Positions 9,180-18,284 of a stretch of 64,000 bases of DNA are shown here, one piece after another (the first letter of the stretch is position 1; each line of letters starts with the position of its first letter). The translations under genes and the position numbers were made by a program. Location of the stretch: the NCBI GenBank assembly GCA_934047225.1, contig OW203983.1:620001-684000 (forward strand). The letters run 5' to 3'. The notes beneath the pieces are model-generated. The model was not told the origin of the DNA. It searched no databases and saw nothing but the letters and a program-made list of their open reading frames with translations. Source of the stretch: Ypsolopha sequella (Eukaryota; Arthropoda; Insecta; Lepidoptera; Ypsolophidae).

Positions 9180-11083
9180 TCATCCCCGGCCCTCGAACAC
9201 GTAGGGGTTCGAGGATCTGAAGCTGCTGCTCCATGTTGATTGTTCAGTTCTGTAGGTTTCGGCAGCGGGCACAATTTGTTAATAGCACGTCGATAAATGC
9301 CTTGGGTAGTATATATATCTGCTACTCTTGAAATGTTGTCAGATCCTGGATAAAGTTTTTGGATTCTTCCTAGTTTCCATTTCATGCATGGAAGATTTGG
9401 ATCTTTGATGACCACCAAATCGTTAACTTGCAATCCTTCTTGAATGATGCGCCACTTCGTCCGTTGCTGTAACTCAGACAGGAATTCACTCTGCCACCGA
9501 TTCCAAAATTGCTGCCTCACTCGTTCAATGTACTGGTATCTGCTAAGTCTATTCGGGTTGATGTCTAATAAAGATGGAGACGGAATTGATGTGAGTGCTC
9601 TGCCGATCAAGAAGTGTCCAGGAGTGAGAGGTTCAAGGTCACAGGGATTCGATGATAATGGGGTCAAAGGTCTGGAATTAAGGATTGCTTCAACTTGAGA
9701 AAACAGTGTCGACAACTCCTCAAATGTCATATGAGTATTTCCTAAGGTACGTAGTATATGATGCTTTGCCGATTTAACGCCTGCTTCCCAAATCCCTCCA
9801 AAATTTGGTGATCCAGCTGGGGAAAACGTAAACTTGATACCCTCGCCAGCAGCAAATGAAGCTATGTCTTTGTTTCCTGATTTAATAAATCTGCCTATCT
9901 CGTTATTCGCACCAACGAAGTTAAGACCATTATCACAAAACATCTCGGTTGGCTTTCCACGGCGTGATATGAACCTCTTGAGACATAAAATGAAGACGTC
10001 GGTTGTCAAATCACTAGCTACTTCCAGATGGATGGCTTTAGTACTAAAACAAATGAAGAGACACAAATAGCATTTTGTGATTTTACAACCGCGTCCTTTG
10101 CGATCAGTGATGTAAAATGGACCTGCCATATCTGTTCCGCAGATTTCAAATGGAAGATTAGGATTGACACGAGACGAAGGTAAGTTTCCCATTAAAGGAG
10201 TTATTGTTTGACCTTTCATAATTCTACACTTCTTACAGTTATCAACTACCTTTCTAGCTAATTTTCTGCCATTTATAGGCCAGAACTTTTGTCTTACAGA
10301 GTTCAATAACAACTGAGCTCCGCCATGTAAGTTTTTCAAATGTTCTTGTTCAAAAAGAAGAAGTGTAAATCTATGTTTGCTGTCTAATAATATTGGATGC
10401 TTTTTATTATATGTTTCAGATGAATTTTGGAGCCGGCCACCAACACGCAGCAGACCGTTCTCATCGATGAATGGAGATAACGCACTAAGACGAGATTTGT
10501 TTGGTAAGTTTTTTTTATTTTTTAACAATTTTATTTCATTAATAAAGAAGGATTCAGATTGAGATTGTTGTATTAAATAATTCAAAGAAGCGTTGTACTC
10601 ACTTACTGACAAATGCTCAGTCATTTTGGATTGCAAGTTTCTAAGATTATAAATAAACCTTAGAACAAAGGCAACTTTTCTTGTTAAAGAACCCAAATTC
10701 GAATAATTGTTGAAGTTTATGAGTTTCAATGAATTAATCGAGTCACTTTTATTTGTAGTGCTATTTGATACAATGTCACTACTAAAATGAGTTTTTATTT
10801 CGGGAAGTTCATTACTGTGACCATGCATCTGTGGCCATTGTGACTGATTGTCTAATAAAAAAGAGGGACCCTTCCACCAAACTACTGCATCGCGTAGTTT
10901 GTGAGGGTCAACGCCTCTAGATGCCAGGTCGGCTGGATTTTGATCGCCTGGAATATGTCTCCAGACACCATCTGGAGACAGCTCCTGGATCTCACCAATT
11001 CTGTTTGATACAAAGGTTTTTAACTTTTGTGGATCTGTTTTGAGCCAACCTAGGACTACTGATGAATCGGTCCAGTGGTATAC
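9164..11083 (-). CDS. BEL-1 pol, RNase H end-integrase-DUF5641 part
   Basis: The frame is open on the minus strand from the insertion boundary (11083, WTDSSVVLGWLK, end of RNase H) to 9164; its first ATG lies at 10828. It carries the integrase zinc finger (HLKNLHGGAQLLLNSVRQKF...CKKCR), then the DDE core with CGTDMAGPFYIT, FCDNGLNFVGANNEIG and GGIWEAGVKSAKHH, which hold the two Asp and the Glu. It ends with a DUF5641-like tail (LQVNDLVVIKDPNLPCMKWKLGRI). All catalytic residues are visible and I saw no stop. It was continuous with the 11269-14757 frame before the insertion, which both split and frame-shifted it. Confidence 0.85.
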   Translation of the reverse strand, partial: VYHWTDSSVVLGWLKTDPQKLKTFVSNRIGEIQELSPDGVWRHIPGDQNPADLASRGVDPHKLRDAVVWWKGPSFLLDNQSQWPQMHGHSNELPEIKTHFSSDIVSNSTTNKSDSINSLKLINFNNYSNLGSLTRKVAFVLRFIYNLRNLQSKMTEHLSVSEYNASLNYLIQQSQSESFFINEIKLLKNKKNLPNKSRLSALSPFIDENGLLRVGGRLQNSSETYNKKHPILLDSKHRFTLLLFEQEHLKNLHGGAQLLLNSVRQKFWPINGRKLARKVVDNCKKCRIMKGQTITPLMGNLPSSRVNPNLPFEICGTDMAGPFYITDRKGRGCKITKCYLCLFICFSTKAIHLEVASDLTTDVFILCLKRFISRRGKPTEMFCDNGLNFVGANNEIGRFIKSGNKDIASFAAGEGIKFTFSPAGSPNFGGIWEAGVKSAKHHILRTLGNTHMTFEELSTLFSQVEAILNSRPLTPLSSNPCDLEPLTPGHFLIGRALTSIPSPSLLDINPNRLSRYQYIERVRQQFWNRWQSEFLSELQQRTKWRIIQEGLQVNDLVVIKDPNLPCMKWKLGRIQKLYPGSDNISRVADIYTTQGIYRRAINKLCPLPKPTELNNQHGAAASDPRTPTCSRAGDDVAAQ

Positions 11084-11370
11084 TTTTATTTTTATTTTAT
11101 TTTATTTATTTAAGGAAAACTTACAGCTATAATATATATATAAAACATACAAACTTAGTAACAAAAAAGCCAATTAAAAGTTTTCACAGATAGGTTCAAA
11201 TTTGGAAACATAAGGTACAAAAAAAATAATAATAAAATAGTTACAAGTACAATACAGTTAGTCACAGTTTAGCAGTAATAAAGAGATGAAGAAAGAGTAA
11301 CGTAAATAACAATGTAAAAACAAAGTAGAAATTTAAGCCAAAAACAATGCAGAATCTTACAATCTATTTG
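11084..11370 (-). mobile_element. short insertion (LINE/SINE-like 3' fragment) in BEL-1 RNase H
   Basis: RNase H homology breaks between ...NQVDCQI (upstream) and WTDSS (downstream). The intervening ~290 bp is AT-rich and starts on the plus strand with (TTTTA)n. Read on the minus strand this is a (TAAAA)n tail, as left by target-primed reverse transcription. No coding or pol III box was clear, and no clean target duplication was found. Confidence 0.55.
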
Positions 11371-14300
11371 ACAGTCTACTTGATTTATATTACAACGAAG
11401 AGAAGATAAGACTTTTGTACTAAGTCGCACGGATAAAAGTGCACCTAGTAACTCAAGACGTGGGATACTAATCGGTTTTATTGGTGCAACCTTTGCTTTG
11501 GCACATAACAAACTTACAGTAACCTTTTCGTCTTCATCAATACTGCGTAAATAAATTAAACCGGAATATGCTGCCTGAGAAGCGTCAGAGAATGAATGAA
11601 GTTCAATTTTTTGTGGTGAGTCACACAACGCAAATCTGGGTTCTTCTATGAAGGAAAGTTCTTTGACATTTTGTAAAAATGTAACCCATTTGTATTTAAT
11701 TTCATTGGGCACTGGATCATCCCATTCCAATTTAGTTTGCCACAACTTTTGTAATATGATTTTAGGAATTATAGTGGTTGCACTTAATAAACCCAGTGGA
11801 TCAAATATTTTTGCTGAATTTGATAAAATTGTACGCTTCGTTACCGGTGACACAGCCTCTACCTGAGATGGAAATTGCAACACATCAGATGATGGATTCC
11901 AGACTAAGCCTAGCAGATTTGATTGCAATGTAACATTGAGATCCTTTGGAGTATTTGAATCTACACAGCTGTCAAATATTTCTGGTGCATTTGTACGGAA
12001 TTTGTGCATTGGAAAACAGGCAGAGTCTAATGTCTCTTTGACAGATTTACAAAGGTAGGTTAATTCTTGTATAGTAGAAGCACCACTCAAAAAATCGTCG
12101 ACATAAAAGTCGTGTTTTATAACTTCAGCAATATTAACATCAGTGCATTCTTTTGAAAGCTCTACTACGCAACGTGTAGCTAAATATGGGGCTGAAGCTG
12201 TGCCATAGGTGACTGTGTTTAATTGAAGAACACTTAATGATTTCGTGACGTCATCTCTCCACAATATCAACTGTAGATGTCTCTGACTTGGATTGACAGC
12301 TATATATCTATAAATTTTTTGTATATCGCCAGATATTACATAACGATGTTGTCTAAATCTAAGGAGAATCGACAGTAAGTCATCCTGTACGACAGGACCC
12401 ACGTATTGAATGTCGTTCCAAGATTTTCCAGACGTTGTTTTGCACGACGCATCGAAAATTACACGAACCTTGGTTGTTTCGCTTTTTTCACGTATTACGG
12501 CGTGATGAGGCAAGTAGCATCCAAAAGATGGTTGTGAAATAGGTGTAAGATGACCTAAATTCTCATATTCCTTTATGAAGCTTACATAACTTCGTTTTAA
12601 TTCAGGATTTTTATTTAATTTACGTTCGAGACTCATAAATCGGCTTTTGGCTATTGTGTATGAGTCACCCAAAACGTCTGGTGACTCTTTCAAAGGAATA
12701 GAGACGCTAAATTGACCATTAGGTTGGCGATTTGTGGTTTGTTCAAATAGAACTTCACAGACGTTATCCTCGACGGATAGTTTAGGCTTAGATACAGGTA
12801 ACTCCTCGAGCTCCCAGAATTTGGAAAGCTGCGTGTTTATTTCAGAAGAAAAATGGCAATGTAAATACCTGGAGGAGTGGCTACCGCTTGTTGGGCCAGC
12901 CACAATCCATCCAAAGTGAGTATTTTGTAATACGGGATTGTTACACCCTAGTTTGACCTGACCCGCAGTAATCAGCTCCCAGAAGATGTCTGCTCCGAGA
13001 AGTAGATCAATATCAGAAGAATGATAGAACTCTGGATCTGCCAGAAGAATGTTCTTGGGAATCTGGAATTGTTTTTTAATTTCCATTTGAGGTAGTTTAT
13101 CAGTAATAACAGGTACAACAAAACACTTAACTGGAATACTGAAGGAAGTTGCTAATGAATTTAATGTAAGATTGCAAGACTTATTGACGTTTGTTGTGCT
13201 GTTGTTTAAGCCTGTTATACAGCGATATTCATTTGTAGATAATTCACACTGAATTTTATTTACAGCTGACTGAGTAACGAAGGATGATTGACTGGCATTG
13301 TCCAGTAAACATCTTAAAGTGTATTTCTTGTCATTGTTTGTAACCTCGACCAAGGCTGTAGACAGAAGAACCTCGCCGGAAGATACAGCAGACATGTTAA
13401 CAGAAGGTATATTATTAGATGTTGACTGTACAGGTAACGATGCAGGCAAGTCAATGACATTAACTTGGTTAATTTGTTCAGATTGTTGAACAAAAGAAGA
13501 AGCTTGTTCCGGAATATCGGTACTTTGTAGTTTATATTGTTTATGTAAAATAGTATTATGTTTTCTTTTACAGAAGCGACAGCCACCCAGTCGACATTGG
13601 TATGATTGATGGCCTCCTCGAAGGCAGTTAGAACATAGCTTCCATAGATGAACTTTATGGATTCTTTCATCTACAGACAAAGCCTTGAATTTTGTGCATT
13701 CATATAATTTATGTGATTGTTTACAGAATGCACATTGCGATTGCATACGTGAACCTGATGAGGAATCTTGAGATGAATGAAAAGATTTTGTACTGGGAAG
13801 ACTATGACGCCTATCAATTTTTGTATTTAGATTATGATTATCAACCCTATTGTTTGCATTAATTGTCTTTAAAACAACCGCCCTCTTGGTAAGGAAATTA
13901 TAAAACTCTGTCAATGATGGTGAATCATGCAGACCGTTTTTATACTCCTCCCATTTTCCAGAAGTAGCGGAATCTAACTTTGAGGATGCCATAAAAATTA
14001 TAAGAGTATCCCAATTATTTGTAGATTCACCCATTTGGTTAAGTGCGTGCAGATGTTTCTTTATGGTGTCAACTAAGTTGCATAGGTTGTCAGCTGACTC
14101 CTTAGAAAACGCTTCCATTGAAAATAAAGCTCTCAAATGATGATGAATCAAAATGTTTTTATCATTAAATCTATCGCAAAGTGAAGTCCATGCGAGTTCA
14201 TAGTTGTTTGCGCACAAATTAATCGATTGAATAACTGCTCTGGCCGGCCCTGATAAACAAGACAATAAGTATTGAAACTTATTTACATCGTCAATTGAAT

Positions 14301-14757
14301 CGTTTTTATGAATCACCGACAAAAAAGTATCCCGAAATTCGAGCCAATTTTCACTTAAACCGTCAAATGAAGACAAACGCATGGGGGGAAGTTTAACATT
14401 GTTTATATTTGTTGATTTTGTTTGAGACTGGTTTTCCTCCACATTGCTATGTAATCGTGTCAATGACTCGCTAAGTTCCTGCGCTTGAGCAATAAACGAA
14501 AAATACTCATTTTCGAATGAGTCTCTCTCATCTAATTGCGCCTCAGAATCATCATAAGTTTCAATTTGTGTATGAATTTGATCAAATGACGTAAACATGT
14601 CCTGCATGTTACTTATTTTCAAACATAGTTGATTACACTCCGCTTTCGTGAATTTATCATGATCTATATTTAATAATGGAGTCAAATAGTTACCAAATCG
14701 GGTTAAACGACCTTTCATGACCCCTCTTTGTTTAATTAACGATTTTAAATCAGCCAT
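11269..14757 (-). CDS. BEL-1 gag-pol polyprotein (gag, protease, RT, start of RNase H)
   Basis: A 1162-codon minus-strand frame. Gag: MADLKSLIKQRG start, then MRLSSFDGLSENWLEFRDTF and LLSCLSGPARAVIQ (DUF1759-type). Zinc knuckles: CAFCKQSHKLYEC, CSNCLRGGHQSYQC and CRFCKRKHNTILH. Aspartic protease of the BEL type: LRCLLDNASQSSFVTQ, later IDLLLGADIFWELI. RT: KVRVIFDASCKT, VISGDIQKIYRYIAV and FYVDDFLSGAST (YVDD catalytic). RNase H starts with ELHSFSDASQAAYSGL and PRLELLGALLSVRLS. The last ~30 codons come from the inserted fragment at 11084-11370. Start ATG 14757 fits the first Gag motif spacing. Otherwise intact. Confidence 0.88.
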   Translation of the reverse strand: MADLKSLIKQRGVMKGRLTRFGNYLTPLLNIDHDKFTKAECNQLCLKISNMQDMFTSFDQIHTQIETYDDSEAQLDERDSFENEYFSFIAQAQELSESLTRLHSNVEENQSQTKSTNINNVKLPPMRLSSFDGLSENWLEFRDTFLSVIHKNDSIDDVNKFQYLLSCLSGPARAVIQSINLCANNYELAWTSLCDRFNDKNILIHHHLRALFSMEAFSKESADNLCNLVDTIKKHLHALNQMGESTNNWDTLIIFMASSKLDSATSGKWEEYKNGLHDSPSLTEFYNFLTKRAVVLKTINANNRVDNHNLNTKIDRRHSLPSTKSFHSSQDSSSGSRMQSQCAFCKQSHKLYECTKFKALSVDERIHKVHLWKLCSNCLRGGHQSYQCRLGGCRFCKRKHNTILHKQYKLQSTDIPEQASSFVQQSEQINQVNVIDLPASLPVQSTSNNIPSVNMSAVSSGEVLLSTALVEVTNNDKKYTLRCLLDNASQSSFVTQSAVNKIQCELSTNEYRCITGLNNSTTNVNKSCNLTLNSLATSFSIPVKCFVVPVITDKLPQMEIKKQFQIPKNILLADPEFYHSSDIDLLLGADIFWELITAGQVKLGCNNPVLQNTHFGWIVAGPTSGSHSSRYLHCHFSSEINTQLSKFWELEELPVSKPKLSVEDNVCEVLFEQTTNRQPNGQFSVSIPLKESPDVLGDSYTIAKSRFMSLERKLNKNPELKRSYVSFIKEYENLGHLTPISQPSFGCYLPHHAVIREKSETTKVRVIFDASCKTTSGKSWNDIQYVGPVVQDDLLSILLRFRQHRYVISGDIQKIYRYIAVNPSQRHLQLILWRDDVTKSLSVLQLNTVTYGTASAPYLATRCVVELSKECTDVNIAEVIKHDFYVDDFLSGASTIQELTYLCKSVKETLDSACFPMHKFRTNAPEIFDSCVDSNTPKDLNVTLQSNLLGLVWNPSSDVLQFPSQVEAVSPVTKRTILSNSAKIFDPLGLLSATTIIPKIILQKLWQTKLEWDDPVPNEIKYKWVTFLQNVKELSFIEEPRFALCDSPQKIELHSFSDASQAAYSGLIYLRSIDEDEKVTVSLLCAKAKVAPIKPISIPRLELLGALLSVRLSTKVLSSLRCNINQVDCQIDCKILHCFWLKFLLCFYIVIYVTLSSSLYYC

Positions 14758-15518
14758 AGTACGTAGGTGCGAACAACGATAATATCAGAAACGATTAAAA
14801 CTACAAATATTTCTATGAATAAAGAACAAACAAATGCTTACAGTTTGCGTCCAGCGGTAATAGCAAACCGGTTTAGAGTAGACTTCCAGTTGCAAGTTGC
14901 AGTGATGGTAAATGTTGCACTTTAGTTTTCCACAGCTCGCTCACACACCAAACCCTGAAATAAGTCGGCAAATCTAGTTGACTAATTGTTTAAAACTATT
15001 GTTTAATAATTATTTTGCTTTTAAGCAATTAAATGAGAATGCATGTGATCTGTACGGCTGAATGAAAAATTAAAAAATTAATTTGCGTTGAAAACAAAAT
15101 GCAAGCTGACTTTGTAATTTGTAACTTGGTTATATTATTATTATTTACCAATTTAGCTAATTTACGAACATGATTTTATGAGCTTTGCTTTTTAAATTGA
15201 ATAAGTATTTTCATTTAGCTAGGTAGCTAACAAATGTTGTAGTAAACTAAATCTAAAACACAAAGAAAAATGATGAAGCAAAATGGCTGCGAGTGAACTT
15301 TGCCCTAGCAAAGTGATTTTGATTTTTGTTGCACAATTAAAACACTTAGCACTTGAAGCTTCACCAACACTGTCAACACAAGCTGAAATGTAACACAGGA
15401 ATTTGGGACTAAAGAAGAACATGGATGGGAACGGATACTTCCTTTGTTCCAACGATCTCGGGTCTCACTAATTCCGTGCGTCGGTCGTCTATTTTTCTTT
15501 CTTCGATTGCAGTTCAAG

Positions 15519-15535
15519 TGCTGCCACGGTCGCCA
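15519..15535 (-). promoter_or_regulatory. BEL-1 primer-binding site (tRNA-Arg-like)
   Basis: Immediately inside the 5' LTR the minus strand reads TGGCGACCGTGGCAGC. It resembles the tRNA-Arg-complementary primer site (TGGCGACCGTGACAG) I recall for BEL/roo-type elements. The position, 3 bases from the LTR, is right for minus-strand priming. Confidence 0.65.
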
Positions 15536-15538
15536 AGA

Positions 15539-15765
15539 TGTCGAGGATCCAAAATATTATAGTAATGAAAATGCGGTGCTCCTCTCGTATGATGTATAAT
15601 TTGTATAACTGATTGAATTTGGTACAATAGACTAGGTGAATATGGTAAACAGTGTCGTGTCTTCGTCGTTCTAGATAGATCTGTCGATGCTCGCTCGGAC
15701 GTCTTGTCCCTGCCCCCGCACCGGGGGGTGAAGAGACCAGTTCTGTTATCTATTGGGCCGCAACA
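15539..15765 (-). repeat. BEL-1 5' LTR
   Basis: 227 bp, matching 8953-9179 with one visible substitution, followed by the GTTAC duplication at 15766-15770. Between this LTR and gag (14758-15518) lies AT-rich untranslated leader with no gene. Confidence 0.92.
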
Positions 15766-15770
15766 GTTAC

Positions 15771-16210
15771 AATAATACAAACAAATAAACATCGTGTAAC
15801 GCAACAAAACCCTGCAAACGTAAATACATTTAATGAGAATAAAGTGAAAAATAAATTATTTCAAAAAAAAAAATTAAGTCATTAAGAAATCTAAATTAAG
15901 TATTGGTGATTACGTTCGAATAAGCAAGTATAAAAATTGTTTTTAAGAAGGTTACACTCCCAACTGGTCAACAGAAATATTTACTATCAAAAAGGTAAAT
16001 AATACTATTCCTGTAACATATATCATCAAAGATCTTCGTCACCAACCAATTTTAGGTTGTTTTTACGATCAAGAACTTCAAAAAACCAAATATCATAATA
16101 TGTACCTAATAGAAAAAATCATTAGGAAAAAAGGAAACAAGTTATTTGTTAAATGGTTAGGCCTGGACAAGAACGAAAATAGTTGGATCAATAAAAAGGA
16201 TATAGTCTAA
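15771..16210 (+). pseudogene. Polinton integrase, C-terminal part with chromodomain
   Basis: This is the continuation of the integrase after BEL-1. The frame joined across the BEL-1 duplication encodes the end of the integrase fold. After an A-run near 15870 (frameshift) comes IGDYVRISKYK, an in-frame TAA near 15944, then PVTYIIKDL and a chromodomain-type module (YLIEKIIRK...NKLFVKWLGLDKNENSW) ending at about 16210. Polinton integrases carry such C-terminal chromodomains, thought to guide chromatin targeting. The frameshift plus stop make it non-functional. Confidence 0.7.
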
Positions 16211-16236
16211 AATATGTTCTTAGTTTAATACTAGTT

Positions 16237-16992
16237 ATGAAAGGTGGAGGACTAGTTAATAGTGTGATAAACAACTTGCCGTTTGAGTTACATCTTCCAG
16301 GCTACAATTATTGTGGGCCTGGAACAAAGCTAGAAAAAAGATTATTTAGAGGAGATAAGGGTGTGAACCAATCAGACAACGCCTGTATGCATCACGATAT
16401 TGCCTATACAAAATTTAACGATTTAGAAAATAGACATAAAGCTGATTGCCAATTATTAAAAATGGCGAAAAGAAGACTTCAAACGAAAGATGCACGAAAA
16501 GGAGAAAAACTTGCATCATGGCTAGTCAGTAAAGTTATGAATTCTAAATTGAAATCCGGTGCCGGGATTAAAAATTTAAATTCAGTGGTATCAAAAATAA
16601 AAAGTCATCTGAAGAAGCAAAAACTCGTTAACAAGAAGAGTGCCATCAAATCTGCTTACTTAGCTGCCAAGAAACTACTAGTTAATAATAAAAACATAAC
16701 GATACCACGAATCATTCCCCTTCCTAAAATTGGAGGGATTCTACCTCTACTACCGATTTTCGCAGGACTATCAGCTTTAGGAAGTTTAGCTGGAGGTGCA
16801 GCAGGAATAGCTAAAACTTTAAATGAATATAAAATAGCACAACAGAATTTACAAGAATCTAAACGTCATAATAATAAAATGGAATCAGTTGCTTTGGGCA
16901 AAGGTCTATACATTAAGCCTTACAAAAAAGGAAGAGGCTTATTTATAAATTCTTCAAAAAACTATTCAGAAGGCTACCTAAGCATGCTCTAA
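16237..16992 (+). CDS. Polinton phospholipase A2-domain protein
   Basis: An intact 251-codon ORF. Residues about 20-60 form a parvovirus-type (group XIII-like) PLA2 motif: a calcium-loop YNYCGPGT and the catalytic His-Asp pair in DNACMHHDIAYTKF, followed by ADCQLLKMAKRR. A hydrophobic glycine-rich segment follows (ILPLLPIFAGLSALGSLAGG, about 168-187), possibly membrane-active. The tail is basic (LYIKPYKKGRGLF). In parvoviruses this domain sits in a capsid protein and acts on endosomal membranes. In Polintons/adintoviruses a similar ORF is presumed virion-associated; that role here is inference. It lies directly upstream of the protease frame and overlaps it. No lesion seen, although its neighbours are broken. 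Confidence 0.8.
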   Translation: MKGGGLVNSVINNLPFELHLPGYNYCGPGTKLEKRLFRGDKGVNQSDNACMHHDIAYTKFNDLENRHKADCQLLKMAKRRLQTKDARKGEKLASWLVSKVMNSKLKSGAGIKNLNSVVSKIKSHLKKQKLVNKKSAIKSAYLAAKKLLVNNKNITIPRIIPLPKIGGILPLLPIFAGLSALGSLAGGAAGIAKTLNEYKIAQQNLQESKRHNNKMESVALGKGLYIKPYKKGRGLFINSSKNYSEGYLSML

Positions 16993-17317
16993 CAAATCTG
17001 GATATACTAAAATACGCAACAGAAATACCATATTTCCGAGGAGTTTATATGAAAGATACTTTACCGAGCAAACCTAGGAGTATAGAATGTGGTATAGTAA
17101 ATTTAGATGATTCCATTTACGAAGGAACTCATTGGGTAGCCTATTTAAAACTGAAAGAATACTGTGAATATTTTGACAGTTTCGGAAACTTGAAACCACC
17201 AACTGAAGTTTTGAAATATCTTAATAATCCTGAACTGTTTTACAATTATACTAAATATCAGTCGTTTAATACTGTAAACTGTGGTCATTTGTGTCTGGAA
17301 TACCTGCAAGATTTTTG
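16930..17317 (+). pseudogene. Polinton adenain-like cysteine protease, C-terminus cut by BEL-2
   Basis: The plus frame is open from about 16930, overlapping the end of the PLA2 ORF; an ATG occurs at 17049. It contains ALTNLDILKYA, IPYFRGVYMKDTLP, GTHWVAYLKL (catalytic His), YCEYFDSFGN (Asp) and NTVNCGHLCLEYL (Cys). This is the order of the adenovirus-type (C5 family) maturation protease found in Polintons. The last native residues are near QDFWN; after 17322 the frame runs into the BEL-2 LTR and stops at 17414. The catalytic set is complete, so only the extreme C-terminus is lost. Confidence 0.75.
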
Positions 17318-17322
17318 GAATC
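17318..17322. repeat. BEL-2 target-site duplication, left (GAATC)
   Basis: GAATC precedes the left LTR and recurs at 26132-26136 after the right LTR. Confidence 0.88.
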
Positions 17323-17797
17323 TGTTCGCGCCACTTCTTATGGCTCTCATACTGCGAGGTAGTTGTGAATTAATATTTGCAACTGTCATTTTCGCTGCAT
17401 CTCCACCCGCTTAGTTTTGGACGCAAATCAGTCAGTCGTCAATCAGAAGCCTTTCACGCCAGAGGTCTACGCTGATTGTCATTCGACTAGGTCCTACCTA
17501 GACCCTTCCGCCCGCCATTTTGAGATCGCACCCGCTGTGCGCCTCATTTTCATCTATTACTGTACACCTTTCTTACGAAGAAGATTAGCCGAGAAGAGCG
17601 CAACCAGGCACGAAGAGGAAGAAGAAACCCATCTTGGAGAACACCAGAAACTTGGTGGCTCAGGCGAAGTGTTGTTTGTGGTGCATGCAGCTCCTTCCCA
17701 ATGTCAGATCTTTCATCTTCGTAATATTTTCTCTTCACTTCCCGCTATTTTTAAAACCTATGGTGATACAAAGCACTGCCGTCATATCGTGTGCTCA
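17323..17797 (+). repeat. BEL-2 5' LTR
   Basis: 475 bp, TGTTCGCGCCACTTC...ATCGTGTGCTCA. Clearly homologous to 25657-26131, with several substitutions by eye. Small ORFs within it are chance frames. Confidence 0.9.
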
Positions 17798-17802
17798 TTT
17801 TT

Positions 17803-17820
17803 TGGTCCTTCGAGCCGGAT
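17803..17820 (+). promoter_or_regulatory. BEL-2 primer-binding site (tRNA-Tyr complement)
   Basis: TGGTCCTTCGAGCCGGAT lies 5 bases inside the 5' LTR. It is complementary to the 3' end of tRNA-Tyr as I know it (...CCGGCTCGAAGGACCA). From here to gag (17821-18284) the leader is non-coding. Confidence 0.8.
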
Positions 17821-18284
17821 CTAGATCCATTTTAGGCCCTTTGATCTGCGATCTATAACCATTTTTTGGTATTTCCAACCGCTATCTTCTTGTTCTTTGT
17901 CTAAAGAACACGTGAATTCCGCTCTAATTTTCATTCTGCCCGCAGTATTACCCCGCATTCCCGCTCTTATTTGCATTATCTATGCATTAAAACCCCGCAT
18001 TTGTCAAAATATTAGTGATTCCATTTCCTATATACGGGAAATTGTAAATTATCTACAGTGAAATACGCCATTCTGTTAATTTATCCGCTGCGATTATACC
18101 ATTTGATCATTTCACAGAAAATATTATCTGCCTACCTGCTAATTCTTAATATTATCGAGAGGTACTCGTACACAGGGTTCGTCCGCCGCCCGTGTTATCT
18201 CTAACTCATTAGCATTATTCTATGTTGTAGTCAGTAAAAAACTTTCGATAGTTCTGATACTTGCCTAACTTTGTACTATATAAC

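Larger units (their letters stand above)
8953..15765 (-). mobile_element. BEL-1, near-complete BEL/Pao retrotransposon
   Basis: A 6.8-kb element on the minus strand, bounded by 227-bp LTRs (TGTCGAGG...GCCGCAACA on the plus strand) and GTTAC duplications. It contains a primer-binding site, a gag-pol frame from 14757, and a continuing pol frame to 9164. The only gross lesion is a ~290-bp insertion in RNase H (11084-11370). It sits inside the Polinton integrase gene, whose frame resumes directly after the right duplication. Confidence 0.92.
1960..17322 (+). mobile_element. Polinton/Maverick (adintovirus-like) remnant, split by nested insertions
   Basis: Five protein modules typical of insect Polintons occur in colinear order on the plus strand: DUF8207-type protein (2073-3033), a small ORF (8239-8601), integrase (8583-8952 plus 15771-16210), PLA2 protein (16237-16992) and adenain-type protease (about 16930-17317). 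They are separated by a Helitron (3029-8148) and BEL-1 (8953-15765), and cut at 17322 by BEL-2. I saw no protein-primed DNA polymerase B, packaging ATPase or capsid gene, and no terminal inverted repeats, so this is a partial copy. Polintons are large self-synthesising DNA transposons related to adintoviruses. Stops, frameshifts and an integrase deletion make it defective. Confidence 0.75.

Noticed and set aside
17417..17858. ORFs of 74-135 codons in the BEL-2 LTR, also seen at 25854-26225
   Set aside because: They lie in both LTR copies, change length between copies and carry no recognisable domain; chance frames.
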